DNA of 64,000 nucleotides from Longimicrobiales bacterium (lineage in GTDB: Bacteria; Gemmatimonadota; Gemmatimonadetes; Longimicrobiales; Gaopeijiaceae). Position 1 is the stretch's first letter. The number at the start of each line of letters is the position of its first letter. The notes beneath the pieces were generated by a model. That model saw only the letters and a list, made by a program, of their open reading frames with translations. It made no database searches and had not been told where the DNA came from. This document shows, piece by piece, positions 16,888 through 25,459 of the stretch. The DNA is taken from NCBI GenBank assembly GCA_029245345.1, contig JAQWPM010000012.1, positions 744,001 through 808,000 of the forward strand, given 5' to 3'. The translations under genes were made by a program, and so were the position numbers.

Positions 16888-17597
16888 GGCAGCTGATTTC
16901 GGGCGGTGTCGCCCTCGTAACTATCCTCACGTTTTCGGCGTGTGACGCCGATGGGTCAGCGGGGGGAGATACCACCGGAACGACCCAGGGACTGCTGACT
17001 CAGACCCAGCAAGAAGGTATGGCCGAACGATCCGCAATCGACGTCGCGACGCTCGGGTTCAACATGGGTGTGGCCGCCTCGCCGGTTCGCGTGGTAGAGA
17101 TGTCCGACTACGGATGCAGCTACTGTCGTCAGTTCCACATGGAGACCTTCCCCACGCTGCTCGCTGACTACATCGAATCTGGAAAGGTAGAGTGGAAGTT
17201 CATGCCCTTCGTGAACGGCATGTTCGAGAACTCCCCTTTGGCCACTGAGGCTGCGGAATGCGCGCTCGAGCAGAGTACCGAGGTGTTCCGGGTGCTCAAC
17301 GAGCGCCTGTGGGACGACCAGAGTGTATGGAAACAGAGTGACGACCCCGAGCCGGTTCTTCGCGGCATGGCGGACGATGCCGGGGTCGACATAAGGGAGT
17401 GGGTGAGCTGCATGGAGTCCGACCGACGTTTGGAACGGGTGAGAGCTGCCAGCAACCTGGCCGGACAGTTGGGCGTTCGTGGGACACCGACATTCTTTGT
17501 CGTGGGGTACCCGCCTTTGCAGGGGGCCCTACCTCTCGAGTCGTTCAAGGAGATCCTCGACGCGGTGTACGCTGACGCTTCCACCGGCGGTGGCTGA
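16884..17597 (+). CDS. DsbA-like thioredoxin-fold lipoprotein
   Basis: A 237-residue protein with a lipoprotein signal (lipobox-like TFSAC, Cys at about 20). The thioredoxin fold has its redox motif as CSYC in DYGCSYCRQFHMETFP, the cis-proline loop GVRGTPTFFV, and the inserted helical domain typical of DsbA. Two further cysteines (AAECALE, WVSCMES) may form a second disulfide. It would act on the periplasmic side. Overlap with ccdA suggests it is kept reduced as an isomerase or reductase rather than acting as a net oxidase. Confidence 0.86.
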   Translation: MRQLISGGVALVTILTFSACDADGSAGGDTTGTTQGLLTQTQQEGMAERSAIDVATLGFNMGVAASPVRVVEMSDYGCSYCRQFHMETFPTLLADYIESGKVEWKFMPFVNGMFENSPLATEAAECALEQSTEVFRVLNERLWDDQSVWKQSDDPEPVLRGMADDAGVDIREWVSCMESDRRLERVRAASNLAGQLGVRGTPTFFVVGYPPLQGALPLESFKEILDAVYADASTGGG

Positions 17598-17606
17598 AGC
17601 ACGACC

Positions 17607-18542
17607 GTGAGGACTAAGCCGCAGGCCTCGCGCCTTCTCCGGGCGACGGCGCTCGCCCGAGGCACGATCCCCGTGTTACTCGTGTCTGGCGCAATAGCGT
17701 GCGGACCCATCGCTACAGCCGGTCCAGGCTGTAGCCCCGTTCGGACAGGTCTGGCCTTACCTCCCGAACTCAACGAATCCAGCGGCGTCGCGGTAAGCCT
17801 TCGGCACCCCGGCATCTTCTGGACGCACAACAACGTTGGGTCGGTCCTCTTCGCGGTCGACTCGGAGGGCGCAATTCTCCGCCGTTATCTGCTCGACCGT
17901 CGCCTTCGCGATTGGGAAGATATCGCGGTATCCATGTGCGCGGACGGGGGATCGTGCCTTTACATGGCGGACCTGGGCGACAACTACGAAGAGCGCCAAA
18001 CGCAGAACCTCCCAATGAATCTCCTTAGGGCTGCGGAACCCGATCCCTCCGACAGAGCATCGGGTGACACGCTTCAGACCGAGGCGTTTCCAGTGTGGCT
18101 CCCGGATGGGGAACGGGACATCGAGGCCATGATGGTCCTCCCGGGTGAACGGATCTACTTCGTCACGAAGGGTCGTAATCACGCAGTGACGGTGTACCGA
18201 TATCCACCACCTCTACGTCCAGACACCGTGGTACTGGAGGAGGTCCAACGCCTGACGGAGCGGGCGCGCATCCTGCCTCGACAAGTCACGGGTGGAGCCG
18301 TCTCGCCGCGAGGCGGCGTTCTCGCGCTGCGAACCTATGAGGTCCTACAGTTCTATCTCATGGCAGGCGATACGCTGGCTGTTATGGAGGACGGGCTCGT
18401 GAACCTGCGTACGCTGCAGGAGGCTCAAGGTGAGGGAGTCGGAATCGGCCTGGACGGCCAGGTCGTCCTCACGTCTGAGGGCGGACCTGCAGGTGGACCC
18501 GGCGGCATGACCTTCCTGCGCTGCGACTTTCCCGGACTCTAA
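17607..18542 (+). CDS. Secreted beta-propeller-like lipoprotein, unknown
   Basis: A 311-residue protein starting at GTG 17607. The N-terminal signal ends at SGAIAC, a likely lipobox. The body repeats short beta motifs: ESSGVAVSLRHPGIFWTHNN, DWEDIAVSMC, YMADLGDN, ITGGAVSP-like TGGAVSPRGG and GEGVGIG, a pattern seen in beta-propeller proteins of phytase-like or esterase-like type. No catalytic set is obvious. It is last in the operon with ccdA and the DsbA-like gene and contains several cysteines, so it may be a disulfide-bonded client. Confidence 0.68.
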   Translation: MRTKPQASRLLRATALARGTIPVLLVSGAIACGPIATAGPGCSPVRTGLALPPELNESSGVAVSLRHPGIFWTHNNVGSVLFAVDSEGAILRRYLLDRRLRDWEDIAVSMCADGGSCLYMADLGDNYEERQTQNLPMNLLRAAEPDPSDRASGDTLQTEAFPVWLPDGERDIEAMMVLPGERIYFVTKGRNHAVTVYRYPPPLRPDTVVLEEVQRLTERARILPRQVTGGAVSPRGGVLALRTYEVLQFYLMAGDTLAVMEDGLVNLRTLQEAQGEGVGIGLDGQVVLTSEGGPAGGPGGMTFLRCDFPGL

Positions 18543-18596
18543 AACGGGCAGAGGCGCCAGGGCTCAGTAGCCCGACAGCGCCTTACACCTAGCGTT

Positions 18597-18761
18597 CTAT
18601 TTCGCGTTCAGCACAGCCGTAAAGCTCTGCATGACAACCTTGCCATCCTGCACGAGCAACGTGTCCGTGCCCAACGGCGCCACGTGTGCGGGACCTGAGC
18701 CCTCCCAGAGAAAGTAGGCGTAGTCGCCGTCACACGTGAGCTGCTTCATTGCCAACCCCAT
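18597..18761 (-). pseudogene. NTF2/SnoaL-like protein, 3' remnant
   Basis: The last about 55 codons of a leftward gene resemble the C-terminal half of an NTF2-like (SnoaL) protein: LTCDGDYAYFLWEG, LGTDTLLVQDGKVVMQSF. Upstream of about 18765 the frame turns into unrelated arginine/proline-rich translation that is the antisense of the MarR-like remnant. The 5' half is therefore missing, and the gene is probably dead. Confidence 0.6.
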
Positions 18762-18778
18762 GGTCCCGGCAGAGAATA

Positions 18779-19039
18779 GTGGATTCTGACTTGGACAAGG
18801 GCCTGCTCGTCCGAGAGAGAGACGCTGAGGACGGTCGCGTTGTGCATCGGGTCCCAACGGAGATGGGAGTCGAGATCTTTGAGAAGATCGAGCAGGACCA
18901 AACGATCGAGTACGCTGACATGCTCTCTGATTTCGACCCGGAGATTCGTTCTGCAATCACTCGGCTTGTCGCCAGGCTCGGCCGTTCGTTTTCGGCGCGG
19001 GCCGAGGTGTCGGGTGGTAGTTGCTGCGTGGTGAACTGA
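18779..19039 (+). pseudogene. MarR-family regulator, 5'-truncated, with CC tail
   Basis: The frame begins inside what matches the end of the MarR recognition helix and wing (VDSDLDKGLLVRERDAEDGR) and continues through the C-terminal dimerisation helices to a tail ending SGGSCCVVN. The first about 60 residues of a MarR protein are absent. The vicinal cysteines and the position before arsM suggest an arsenite-sensing repressor. Initiation at GTG 18779 could still give an 86-residue product lacking a complete DNA-binding domain. Confidence 0.6.
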
Positions 19040-19109
19040 TCGGAGTGCGGGCCGTCAGCTCTTACTTTGACACAACCAGTTGCAGCATAAAACTAATTGG
19101 AGGGAATTC

Positions 19110-19943
19110 ATGAGTGCCACACATACCGAGACGGAACAGAAACAGGCCGTCCGCGACCGCTACGCGCGCGCTGCCACCGAAGGCTCTGGCTCCTGCGAAC
19201 CCTCCTGCTGCGGAGACGATACGGCCAGCCCGGCGGAGGACATCAGCCAGATCATCGGCTACTCGAAAGACGAGCTTGCTGACCTCCCGGAAGACGCCAA
19301 TCTCGGCTTGGGCTGCGGTAACCCCACTGCCCTGGCATCCCTCAAAGAAGGTCAGACCGTTCTCGACCTCGGGTCCGGCGCGGGCATTGACTGCTTCCTG
19401 GCCGCGAACCAAGTCGGAGCCTCCGGCTCGGTCATCGGCGTCGACATGACACCTCAGATGATCGATCGCGCTCGGACGAACGCGAGCAAGGCCGGCTACG
19501 ACAACGTCGAATTTCGGCTCGGTGAGATTGAGGCAATTCCCGTCGCAGACGGGACGGTCGACGTCATCATCTCGAATTGCGTCCTGAACCTGAGCACCGC
19601 AAAAGACAAAGTGCTCGCGGAGGCGTACCGCGTCCTCAAGCCGGGCGGACGAGTCGTGGTCTCGGACATGGTCTCGGACCTACCCGTGCCTCTGGTCCTC
19701 CAGGGCAACTTGAATGCGGTGGCCGCCTGCCTGCCCACCTACCGCGATACGTACATGCAACAGTTTCGCGACGCGGGCTTCGCTGACGTGCGGATTACGG
19801 AGGAGAAGCTCTACCCCGCGAGCTACATCCTCACGGACCCCGGCGTCCAAGACTTCATCAGACAGAACCCAGATGAGGAATCGACGCTCACAGATTTCGC
19901 AGGATCAATCGCTGGCGCGCACTTCGAGGCGACGAAGTCCTGA
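19110..19943 (+). CDS. arsM: Arsenite methyltransferase
   Basis: A 277-residue SAM-dependent methyltransferase. The ATG at 19110 has GGAGGG upstream. SAM-binding motif I is VLDLGSGAGIDCFLAA. Cysteines conserved in ArsM appear in SCEPSCCG (29, 33, 34), LGLGCGNP (69), ISNCVLNL and VAACLP, the set that binds As(III). It methylates arsenite with SAM, giving mono-, di- and trimethyl arsenicals, a detoxification step in the cytoplasm. The upstream regulator is truncated, so expression may be constitutive. Confidence 0.92.
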   Translation: MSATHTETEQKQAVRDRYARAATEGSGSCEPSCCGDDTASPAEDISQIIGYSKDELADLPEDANLGLGCGNPTALASLKEGQTVLDLGSGAGIDCFLAANQVGASGSVIGVDMTPQMIDRARTNASKAGYDNVEFRLGEIEAIPVADGTVDVIISNCVLNLSTAKDKVLAEAYRVLKPGGRVVVSDMVSDLPVPLVLQGNLNAVAACLPTYRDTYMQQFRDAGFADVRITEEKLYPASYILTDPGVQDFIRQNPDEESTLTDFAGSIAGAHFEATKS

Positions 19944-20016
19944 GGGTGGGCGCGGCAGGGCGGGCCCGTCCTACCGCGTGGACCTAGCTCGGCGCTCAGG
20001 CCCCGGCATTCAGCTT

Positions 20017-21378
20017 CTACCGAGTGTAGATGGCGATCGCGCCGTTACCCGCGAGGGAGCCGAACTGGAACGAAGCATCAACAGGACTCAACACTTCGAT
20101 CCTATCGATGATATTCGGATCCAGATCCCGAATCACCTGATCAGGGTATGGAACGAGGACCCCGTTGAGGGACACTGCTGCAGGCTTGCACCCCTGACCG
20201 CCTGAACGCCGACTGACCTCGATGCAGACACTTGGCGTGCTCGCGCCGGTAAACTCGTCGGCTATGTAGACATCACGAATCCTCAGACCCGGAGCATTCA
20301 CGTTCCGCAACAGGTCGGCGGTAGTGGTGACACGCGGCAGAAGTGCGTCGATCTCCTCACGAGAGATGAAGTCCGCACGTTTCGCGTCGCCCGCGAGACT
20401 CGTCTGACCGAAACGGGTGCGGGCAGTTACGACGAGCCCCTCCACTGCAAGCGCCTCCGTAGCCATAAACACCTCGATGTCGACAATTTCCGCACTGAAG
20501 ATCGTTACCGAGTCAGTGCGTTCCGCGAACGCGAGATGGTCCGTCGTGACCAAGTGACGACCAGGCGGCAGATCATCCATCAGGAATCGACCCTCGGCAT
20601 CTGACAACGTGCTGCTCGTTGTCCCTTGAACGCGCACCGTCGCGCCCGTGACCGGATCTCCCGAGTTGTATTCCTTTACGTATCCGGAGAGCGTGCCTTC
20701 CTGGGACATCAGGAGCACGAGGTCCTGCATCCGAGCGCCTCCCGCAGTAACGCTCGTAACCACGCTGCGCCCCGAATTCATCCCAAAGCGCGCCTGAACC
20801 CGGAGCTCAACGGACGCTGGCACGACGCACATCCTGAAGTAGCCTGATTCATCCGTCCGAACTTCCACCGGCCGGCTTGCTAGCCCGCGGCTCGTCCGCT
20901 CAGCGGTAACAATGGCACGGGGCATGGCGATGCCCGTCAGTGAATCCGTGACGATTCCCGCGATGACTCCATACCCGGGTCCGGGTTGCTCCGCGAGGCA
21001 CCAGCCTAGGAGCAACGTTTCCTCAGATGGGACGGCCAGCTCGAGTCGGACAGCTTCTCCGTCGCTAAACGTGACCTGACGAGACGGTGGACTCACACCC
21101 AGGGATTGGAGACGGTGGTGGTAGAACGACACCCAATGCGTACCTGCAGGGATCCCGTCAAGCCGGAACTCTCCACGCTCGTCCGCATCCGTGCTCGCGC
21201 GGGTCCCGATCACTGCTACCCTGGCACCACCCAGTGCCGTCATCTCAGTGCTGTCGAAGACGATCCCCGTCAGACTCGCCGTGCCCTCGGACTGAGCAAA
21301 AGCGCTCTGTGGCGCGAACGCCAAGAGCATGCCGAACGCGAGCGCTGAAACTGCCTGAATCCCTTTCACCATTGCCAT
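20017..21378 (-). CDS. Multi-domain carboxypeptidase-regulatory-like / plug-like secreted protein
   Basis: A 453-residue protein with a signal peptide (cleavage near SAFAQ). Three CarboxypepD_reg-like repeats follow (about 36-110, 135-215, 230-300), each with the DxxGxFxxxxxPxG pattern (DERGEFRLDGIPAG, DESGYFRMCVVPAS, DAEGRFLMDDLPPG). The C-terminal 110 residues resemble a TonB plug (FISREEIDALLP, SVCIEV, VSLNGVLVPY, NIIDRIEVLSPVDASFQFG, NGAIAIYT). It ends there; no barrel follows. It lies 13 bases after the DUF5916 gene in the same direction. Confidence 0.75.
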   Translation of the reverse strand: MAMVKGIQAVSALAFGMLLAFAPQSAFAQSEGTASLTGIVFDSTEMTALGGARVAVIGTRASTDADERGEFRLDGIPAGTHWVSFYHHRLQSLGVSPPSRQVTFSDGEAVRLELAVPSEETLLLGWCLAEQPGPGYGVIAGIVTDSLTGIAMPRAIVTAERTSRGLASRPVEVRTDESGYFRMCVVPASVELRVQARFGMNSGRSVVTSVTAGGARMQDLVLLMSQEGTLSGYVKEYNSGDPVTGATVRVQGTTSSTLSDAEGRFLMDDLPPGRHLVTTDHLAFAERTDSVTIFSAEIVDIEVFMATEALAVEGLVVTARTRFGQTSLAGDAKRADFISREEIDALLPRVTTTADLLRNVNAPGLRIRDVYIADEFTGASTPSVCIEVSRRSGGQGCKPAAVSLNGVLVPYPDQVIRDLDPNIIDRIEVLSPVDASFQFGSLAGNGAIAIYTR

Positions 21379-21391
21379 TCCGTTCCGTTCG

Positions 21392-23614
21392 TCACATCCG
21401 AGAGAGGTAGGTGATCTTCATCACCAGCCCCCGGTCGGAGAGGTTCCACACCCGGTCATCGTCACCCCGATTCTCGGTGAAGACGATGAAAAAGTCACTG
21501 CCCGGTCTGTGGATATAGTTGAGTCTCACATTAGTCGAGAACGCCTGATCGAGACTGTTGTACTGCACCAGGACATTCGTCGACAACTTCGTCGATACTG
21601 AATACGTCGCACGCAGCGAAGTTATGTCCGCCGTGAAGCTCCCATCCGGGACATCCACCACATTCCGCGTATACCCCAGTGCCATAGACACCTGCGATGA
21701 TGGGGCTGCTGTGACCGTCCCACCGACACTCACCAAGTTACCCCCGTGGAACTTCGTGAGCATGCCGTTCGAGTCCAGATACACCGGCCGGTTCTTCGAC
21801 GTACCCCCGAACCAACCAATGTGGTCGGCACGATAGCGGCCCACGGGCACATCCACCGAGTCCGTCAGCTGGAATTCCTCGTCCACCACAGTCTCACCCG
21901 AGTTCAGCATTAAGGTGAACCGGTCCCCGGACTCCCACGTTGGACTGATCGCGATGCCGCCGACCCAGTCCTGGAGCTGGCCGTCCGAGACGGTGCTTCC
22001 GTACCCTCCCCCGGCCCATATGTCGACTTGACGAAGGCCTAAGGCCGAGGGTCGCGAGATCCGACTCCCGTACAGGTCCGTCCGGCGAATATCCTCGCGA
22101 GCAATGAACCCGGCTTCTGCCGCTGCATTCGGGCTGACCACATAGTGGTTGAAGAAAGAGCCGTACTTCTCGCCGTCGTAGTTGTACCCGACGCGGTACG
22201 AATAGCCGTCTCCGCCTTCACCCCGCGTAAACGACTGCGCCCCGTACCACTCCCATACCCAAGCGTCCCCAACCACGAACTGGCCATCGACGCCGGCCGA
22301 CGTATTCCACATATCGGCACTCCTTCGGTCCACGATCATCGCGCCCACGTAGTTACTGTCACCCACATCACGCTTCACGCGAGCAACAGAAAAGTTCTCA
22401 CGCTGCACACCGTGCGCCTCCCCCGTCACCACGTTCATGAGCCCGATCGTCTGTCCACCTACGCGTCCCGTGAGACGAGCGCCTGCGAGGATCGGGATCT
22501 CACCGTCCTCCGAAATACCGATCTGGCGGCTGAAGAACAGTTGATAGGCCGGGGGCTCGAACGGACTGCCCGGTGTTCCAAAGTCGAAGATGCCAGAATT
22601 CTCGAGAAAGAAGTCGCGCTTCTCTGGGAAGAACAGATTGAACCGTGTGAGGTTCACCTGGGCGTCGTCCACCTCCACCTGCGCGAAGTCCGTGTTCACG
22701 GTGAGGTCCAGCAGGAGCCCCGGCCGGAGTTCAGTTTTGATGTCGATGCCCGTCTCGCGTTGGGTCTCGGTGCTGATAACTCCGAAGTCGTCTGCTTCCT
22801 GACGCCGGCCGGCCAGGATGAACGGCTTCGCCTCCAGGTTCATTCCCAGAGCCGGCAATGCGGCCAATCCCGCCAAGTGCCCTGCGCGGCTTACGCGCAC
22901 CAAGCCGCCACCTTCCCGCTGCCACGACTGCCACATCGTGTCCTCGTTCTTCCGGCGAATGGTCCGCTGGACGTTGATGCCCCACTCGTGGTCCGGCGCG
23001 CCGTCGGGATAACGGATGCTGCGCCAAGGAATGGCGAACTCCGCGCTCCACCCATCAGCGGTTGTCGCGGATGCGACCTCCCATACACCACGCCAGTCGA
23101 TATTGAGTTCGCTGCCTTCGTCCGTGAGCAGTGCTTCGAATTCCGCACCGTTGGGGTTGGTCGCGAAGATCACACCGTTCCGATGGTCGTGGAACGGATC
23201 GAACATGATCGCTACTCCATCGTCTCCGGCGAACTGAAGTCCCGTCCCGAAGAACACCGGCTCGATGATCTTGTCGCGCTGCAGGATACGCGCAACAATC
23301 GCGTCGGGATCCGAATCGTAGGCCATCACGCCCACGTACAACATGTCGTCGTTGAAGACGACTCGGACTTCGGTGCGTTCGGAAGCAGGGGCGCCCTCAA
23401 CAGGCTCCCGCTGAATGAAGTCCGTCATCACATCTGCGGAGGACCACAGATCCTCCGAGAGGAGACCATCCAGCCGGACCGACTCAACGGCAGTAGCCGG
23501 AATCCTCGAGGCCTCGACCCGACCTTCCTGGGCACTTGCTGGCAGGGCCGTGCCAATAAGGGCCACGGCCGAGAGAAGAGCAGCGGTAGGCAGACGAGGC
23601 GGCATGTAGCACAT
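21392..23614 (-). CDS. DUF5916 domain protein with CBM9-like N-terminus
   Basis: A protein of about 740 residues. Start 23614 (or 23605) gives a signal peptide ending ASAQ. The first domain (about 35-240) is carbohydrate-binding-module-9-like (VRLDGLLSEDLWSSADV, VRVVFNDDMLYVGVMAYD). The remainder is rich in alternating strands with FFLENSGIFDFG and QLFFSRQIG and ends in an aromatic residue-containing strand, consistent with the DUF5916 outer-membrane barrel. Such proteins are common in Gemmatimonadota and Bacteroidota; function is unproven, possibly polysaccharide binding or export. It follows the tetR gene by 109 bases. Confidence 0.8.
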   Translation of the reverse strand: MCYMPPRLPTAALLSAVALIGTALPASAQEGRVEASRIPATAVESVRLDGLLSEDLWSSADVMTDFIQREPVEGAPASERTEVRVVFNDDMLYVGVMAYDSDPDAIVARILQRDKIIEPVFFGTGLQFAGDDGVAIMFDPFHDHRNGVIFATNPNGAEFEALLTDEGSELNIDWRGVWEVASATTADGWSAEFAIPWRSIRYPDGAPDHEWGINVQRTIRRKNEDTMWQSWQREGGGLVRVSRAGHLAGLAALPALGMNLEAKPFILAGRRQEADDFGVISTETQRETGIDIKTELRPGLLLDLTVNTDFAQVEVDDAQVNLTRFNLFFPEKRDFFLENSGIFDFGTPGSPFEPPAYQLFFSRQIGISEDGEIPILAGARLTGRVGGQTIGLMNVVTGEAHGVQRENFSVARVKRDVGDSNYVGAMIVDRRSADMWNTSAGVDGQFVVGDAWVWEWYGAQSFTRGEGGDGYSYRVGYNYDGEKYGSFFNHYVVSPNAAAEAGFIAREDIRRTDLYGSRISRPSALGLRQVDIWAGGGYGSTVSDGQLQDWVGGIAISPTWESGDRFTLMLNSGETVVDEEFQLTDSVDVPVGRYRADHIGWFGGTSKNRPVYLDSNGMLTKFHGGNLVSVGGTVTAAPSSQVSMALGYTRNVVDVPDGSFTADITSLRATYSVSTKLSTNVLVQYNSLDQAFSTNVRLNYIHRPGSDFFIVFTENRGDDDRVWNLSDRGLVMKITYLSRM

Positions 23615-23723
23615 CCGGGACGGCACGAAGGGAGGGCAACTTTCGTAGAAGAGCCCGACTACAAAATGGAGGAACGACCCAGCTGAGGGAACGATGGGTT
23701 CCCCGATGTCGCGGACGTGAGGC

Positions 23724-24395
23724 TCAACCCCAGATCTCAAAAAAGTCGACGGCTCCAGCTGCTCCACCGGGTCCAGCCGGTGTCAGGTATCCGTTCAGGA
23801 GGTTCGTCGCTTCACGAATCACATCAGTACGGGGCAGGGGGCCTTCCCCCGAGCTGTCCTCGGCATCGATTACCCCGAGAACCGCGAGGAGGCCAAGGCG
23901 GACCGCGAGATCTGGCTGGAGGTGCTCAATTTCCTCTCTACGCGTGAGCAAGAGGTCACCAATGCCTGAAATCAGCGTCCGCCTGAATCGAACGTAGGCG
24001 TCGTCATTACCTCCAGCCGCGCGATCCAGGGATTTGAGATAGGAGGATCGGGAACGTTGGGCGTCCACCAGGAGCCCAATCGAGCCTTCAGCAAGCTGCG
24101 GAAGCTCCAATTCCGACCAATCACGGGAATCCAGCGCATCATGCCACCGTTCAAGCGCCTCCTGCCATACTCGCTCGCCCAAATACTCGAGAAGGTCGTC
24201 CTTTCCCTTGAATCGGGCGTAAAACGAGCCCACAGATGATCCGGCTCGCTGTACGACGGCGTGGACTGTGAGTCCGTTGGGGCCCTCGTCGTCCAGGATT
24301 TCCAGCGAAGCACGCACGATTTTCTCGAGTGTGCGACGCGAGCGGGACTGTTTGGGCGGGTTTACCGTCTTTCGGGTAGGATCCTCAAGCGTCAT
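23724..24395 (-). CDS. TetR/AcrR family transcriptional regulator
   Basis: A 223-residue regulator. The TetR DNA-binding domain spans about 15-65: RSRRTLEKIVRASLEILDDEGPNG-like first helix, then TVHAVVQRAGSSVGSFYARFKGKDDLLEYLG. The C-terminal ligand domain is helical. It precedes the DUF5916 gene on the same strand, which it may regulate together with itself through the palindrome at 24404. Ligand unknown. Confidence 0.9.
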   Translation of the reverse strand: MTLEDPTRKTVNPPKQSRSRRTLEKIVRASLEILDDEGPNGLTVHAVVQRAGSSVGSFYARFKGKDDLLEYLGERVWQEALERWHDALDSRDWSELELPQLAEGSIGLLVDAQRSRSSYLKSLDRAAGGNDDAYVRFRRTLISGIGDLLLTRREEIEHLQPDLAVRLGLLAVLGVIDAEDSSGEGPLPRTDVIREATNLLNGYLTPAGPGGAAGAVDFFEIWG

Positions 24396-24403
24396 GAATA
24401 GAA

Positions 24404-24413
24404 TAGAATTCTA
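24404..24413. promoter_or_regulatory. Palindrome, candidate TetR operator
   Basis: A perfect 10-bp palindrome TAGAATTCTA lies 9 bases upstream of the tetR start, in a locally AT-rich stretch. Position fits autoregulation. Inferred only. Confidence 0.4.
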
Positions 24414-24601
24414 GTTCGTGTTTCTGTCAAATATGGCGTATTGATAGGATCACTGTGGGGAGACCACCGCTTCGGACCCGACCAGCGTCATCACCCCACC
24501 AGCCACGGCCCTACGATGTTGGGGGCAACGATGACGGAACGCTGACGGCACAGGTCCAGACTGAGTGTTCGTAAGCCAATCACTCAGTCGGGAAGGTCCG
24601 C

Positions 24602-25459
24602 ATGTCCGATTCCGTTGCCTCCAGCGTCCAACTCCTTCGTCATCCCTATGTTCGTTTGGAATCGATCACCCATGCGACCCAATTGCGTGCGTTCGTCACG
24701 AGACCGGGAACCGCATTCCTTTGGCAGCTTGAGCACGGAGTACGCGCCAAGGATGTTCAGTTCATTGAGGATCGTCCCGGTGGTGTCGCATTGTTGCTCG
24801 TGCTGCCGCGGACATCAGAGGTCCTAAATGATCCGTCCATATGGGAGTTGGTCTCCAGGGCTCGGCCGCACGCGATTCTCCCTTACCATGACCACCCGGC
24901 GGTGGAGGACCTCGCCCAGGTGCTCCGGAAGCCGCCCGAGGACGTACCGGTGGCGGTCACCGACTATTTGAAGTGGCGCGGTATTCGAGTGGACTCGAAC
25001 ACGATGCGACTCGTGCGCCGCACGCTAGAATTGTCTTCAGAGCTGAATTCAGTCTCGGCGCTAGCCCGTGGGTTGTACCTATCACGACGGGCATTAGGGC
25101 GGCGATTCGCCAGCCGGGGCCTGCCCGTCCCATCTCATTGGCTTCAGTTCGGCCGAGTGCTTCGGTTATCGCTGCGACTCCAGAACTCATCGCAGAGCAT
25201 CTACACTGTAGCTTGCGAGTTAGGATACCCAGATGGGTTCGCGGCCAGCAATCAAATGCATCGTCTGGTCGGGTATCGGCCCAGTGAGGCCCGGGAACGT
25301 CTAGGGTGGGAATGGATCCTCGAGGCATGGCTGCGCCGCGAAGCGGAGAACGGGGGCCTCGTTCCGCAGTGGGGCCATGACGGTCGGGATGAGACCATCA
25401 AGTCTCCATTGGATCGGGCGGATCATGCCGTTCTCCTCCGTCGGCGCGCAGCCGGGTGA
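24602..25459 (+). CDS. AraC-like helix-turn-helix regulator
   Basis: A 285-residue protein. Residues 1-130 form an uncharacterised N-terminal domain without a clear cupin motif. Residues about 145-240 carry a double HTH of AraC type: SVSALARGLYLSRRALGRRF for the first, and SIYTVACELGYPDGFAASNQ with VGYRPSEARERLG for the second. The basic tail may bind DNA too. Its stop overlaps the start of the 1130-residue regulator gene (GTGA), so the two regulators are made together. Confidence 0.82.
   Translation: MSDSVASSVQLLRHPYVRLESITHATQLRAFVTRPGTAFLWQLEHGVRAKDVQFIEDRPGGVALLLVLPRTSEVLNDPSIWELVSRARPHAILPYHDHPAVEDLAQVLRKPPEDVPVAVTDYLKWRGIRVDSNTMRLVRRTLELSSELNSVSALARGLYLSRRALGRRFASRGLPVPSHWLQFGRVLRLSLRLQNSSQSIYTVACELGYPDGFAASNQMHRLVGYRPSEARERLGWEWILEAWLRREAENGGLVPQWGHDGRDETIKSPLDRADHAVLLRRRAAG

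Noticed and set aside
18543-18596. Hairpin AGGCGC/GCGCCT with inner GGGCT/AGCCC as terminator
   Set aside because: Bulged stem and no U tract; too weak to list.
22145-23686. Long rightward frame of 513 codons opposite the DUF5916 gene
   Set aside because: Antisense of a gene with a signal peptide and recognisable domains; high GC favours long mirror frames.
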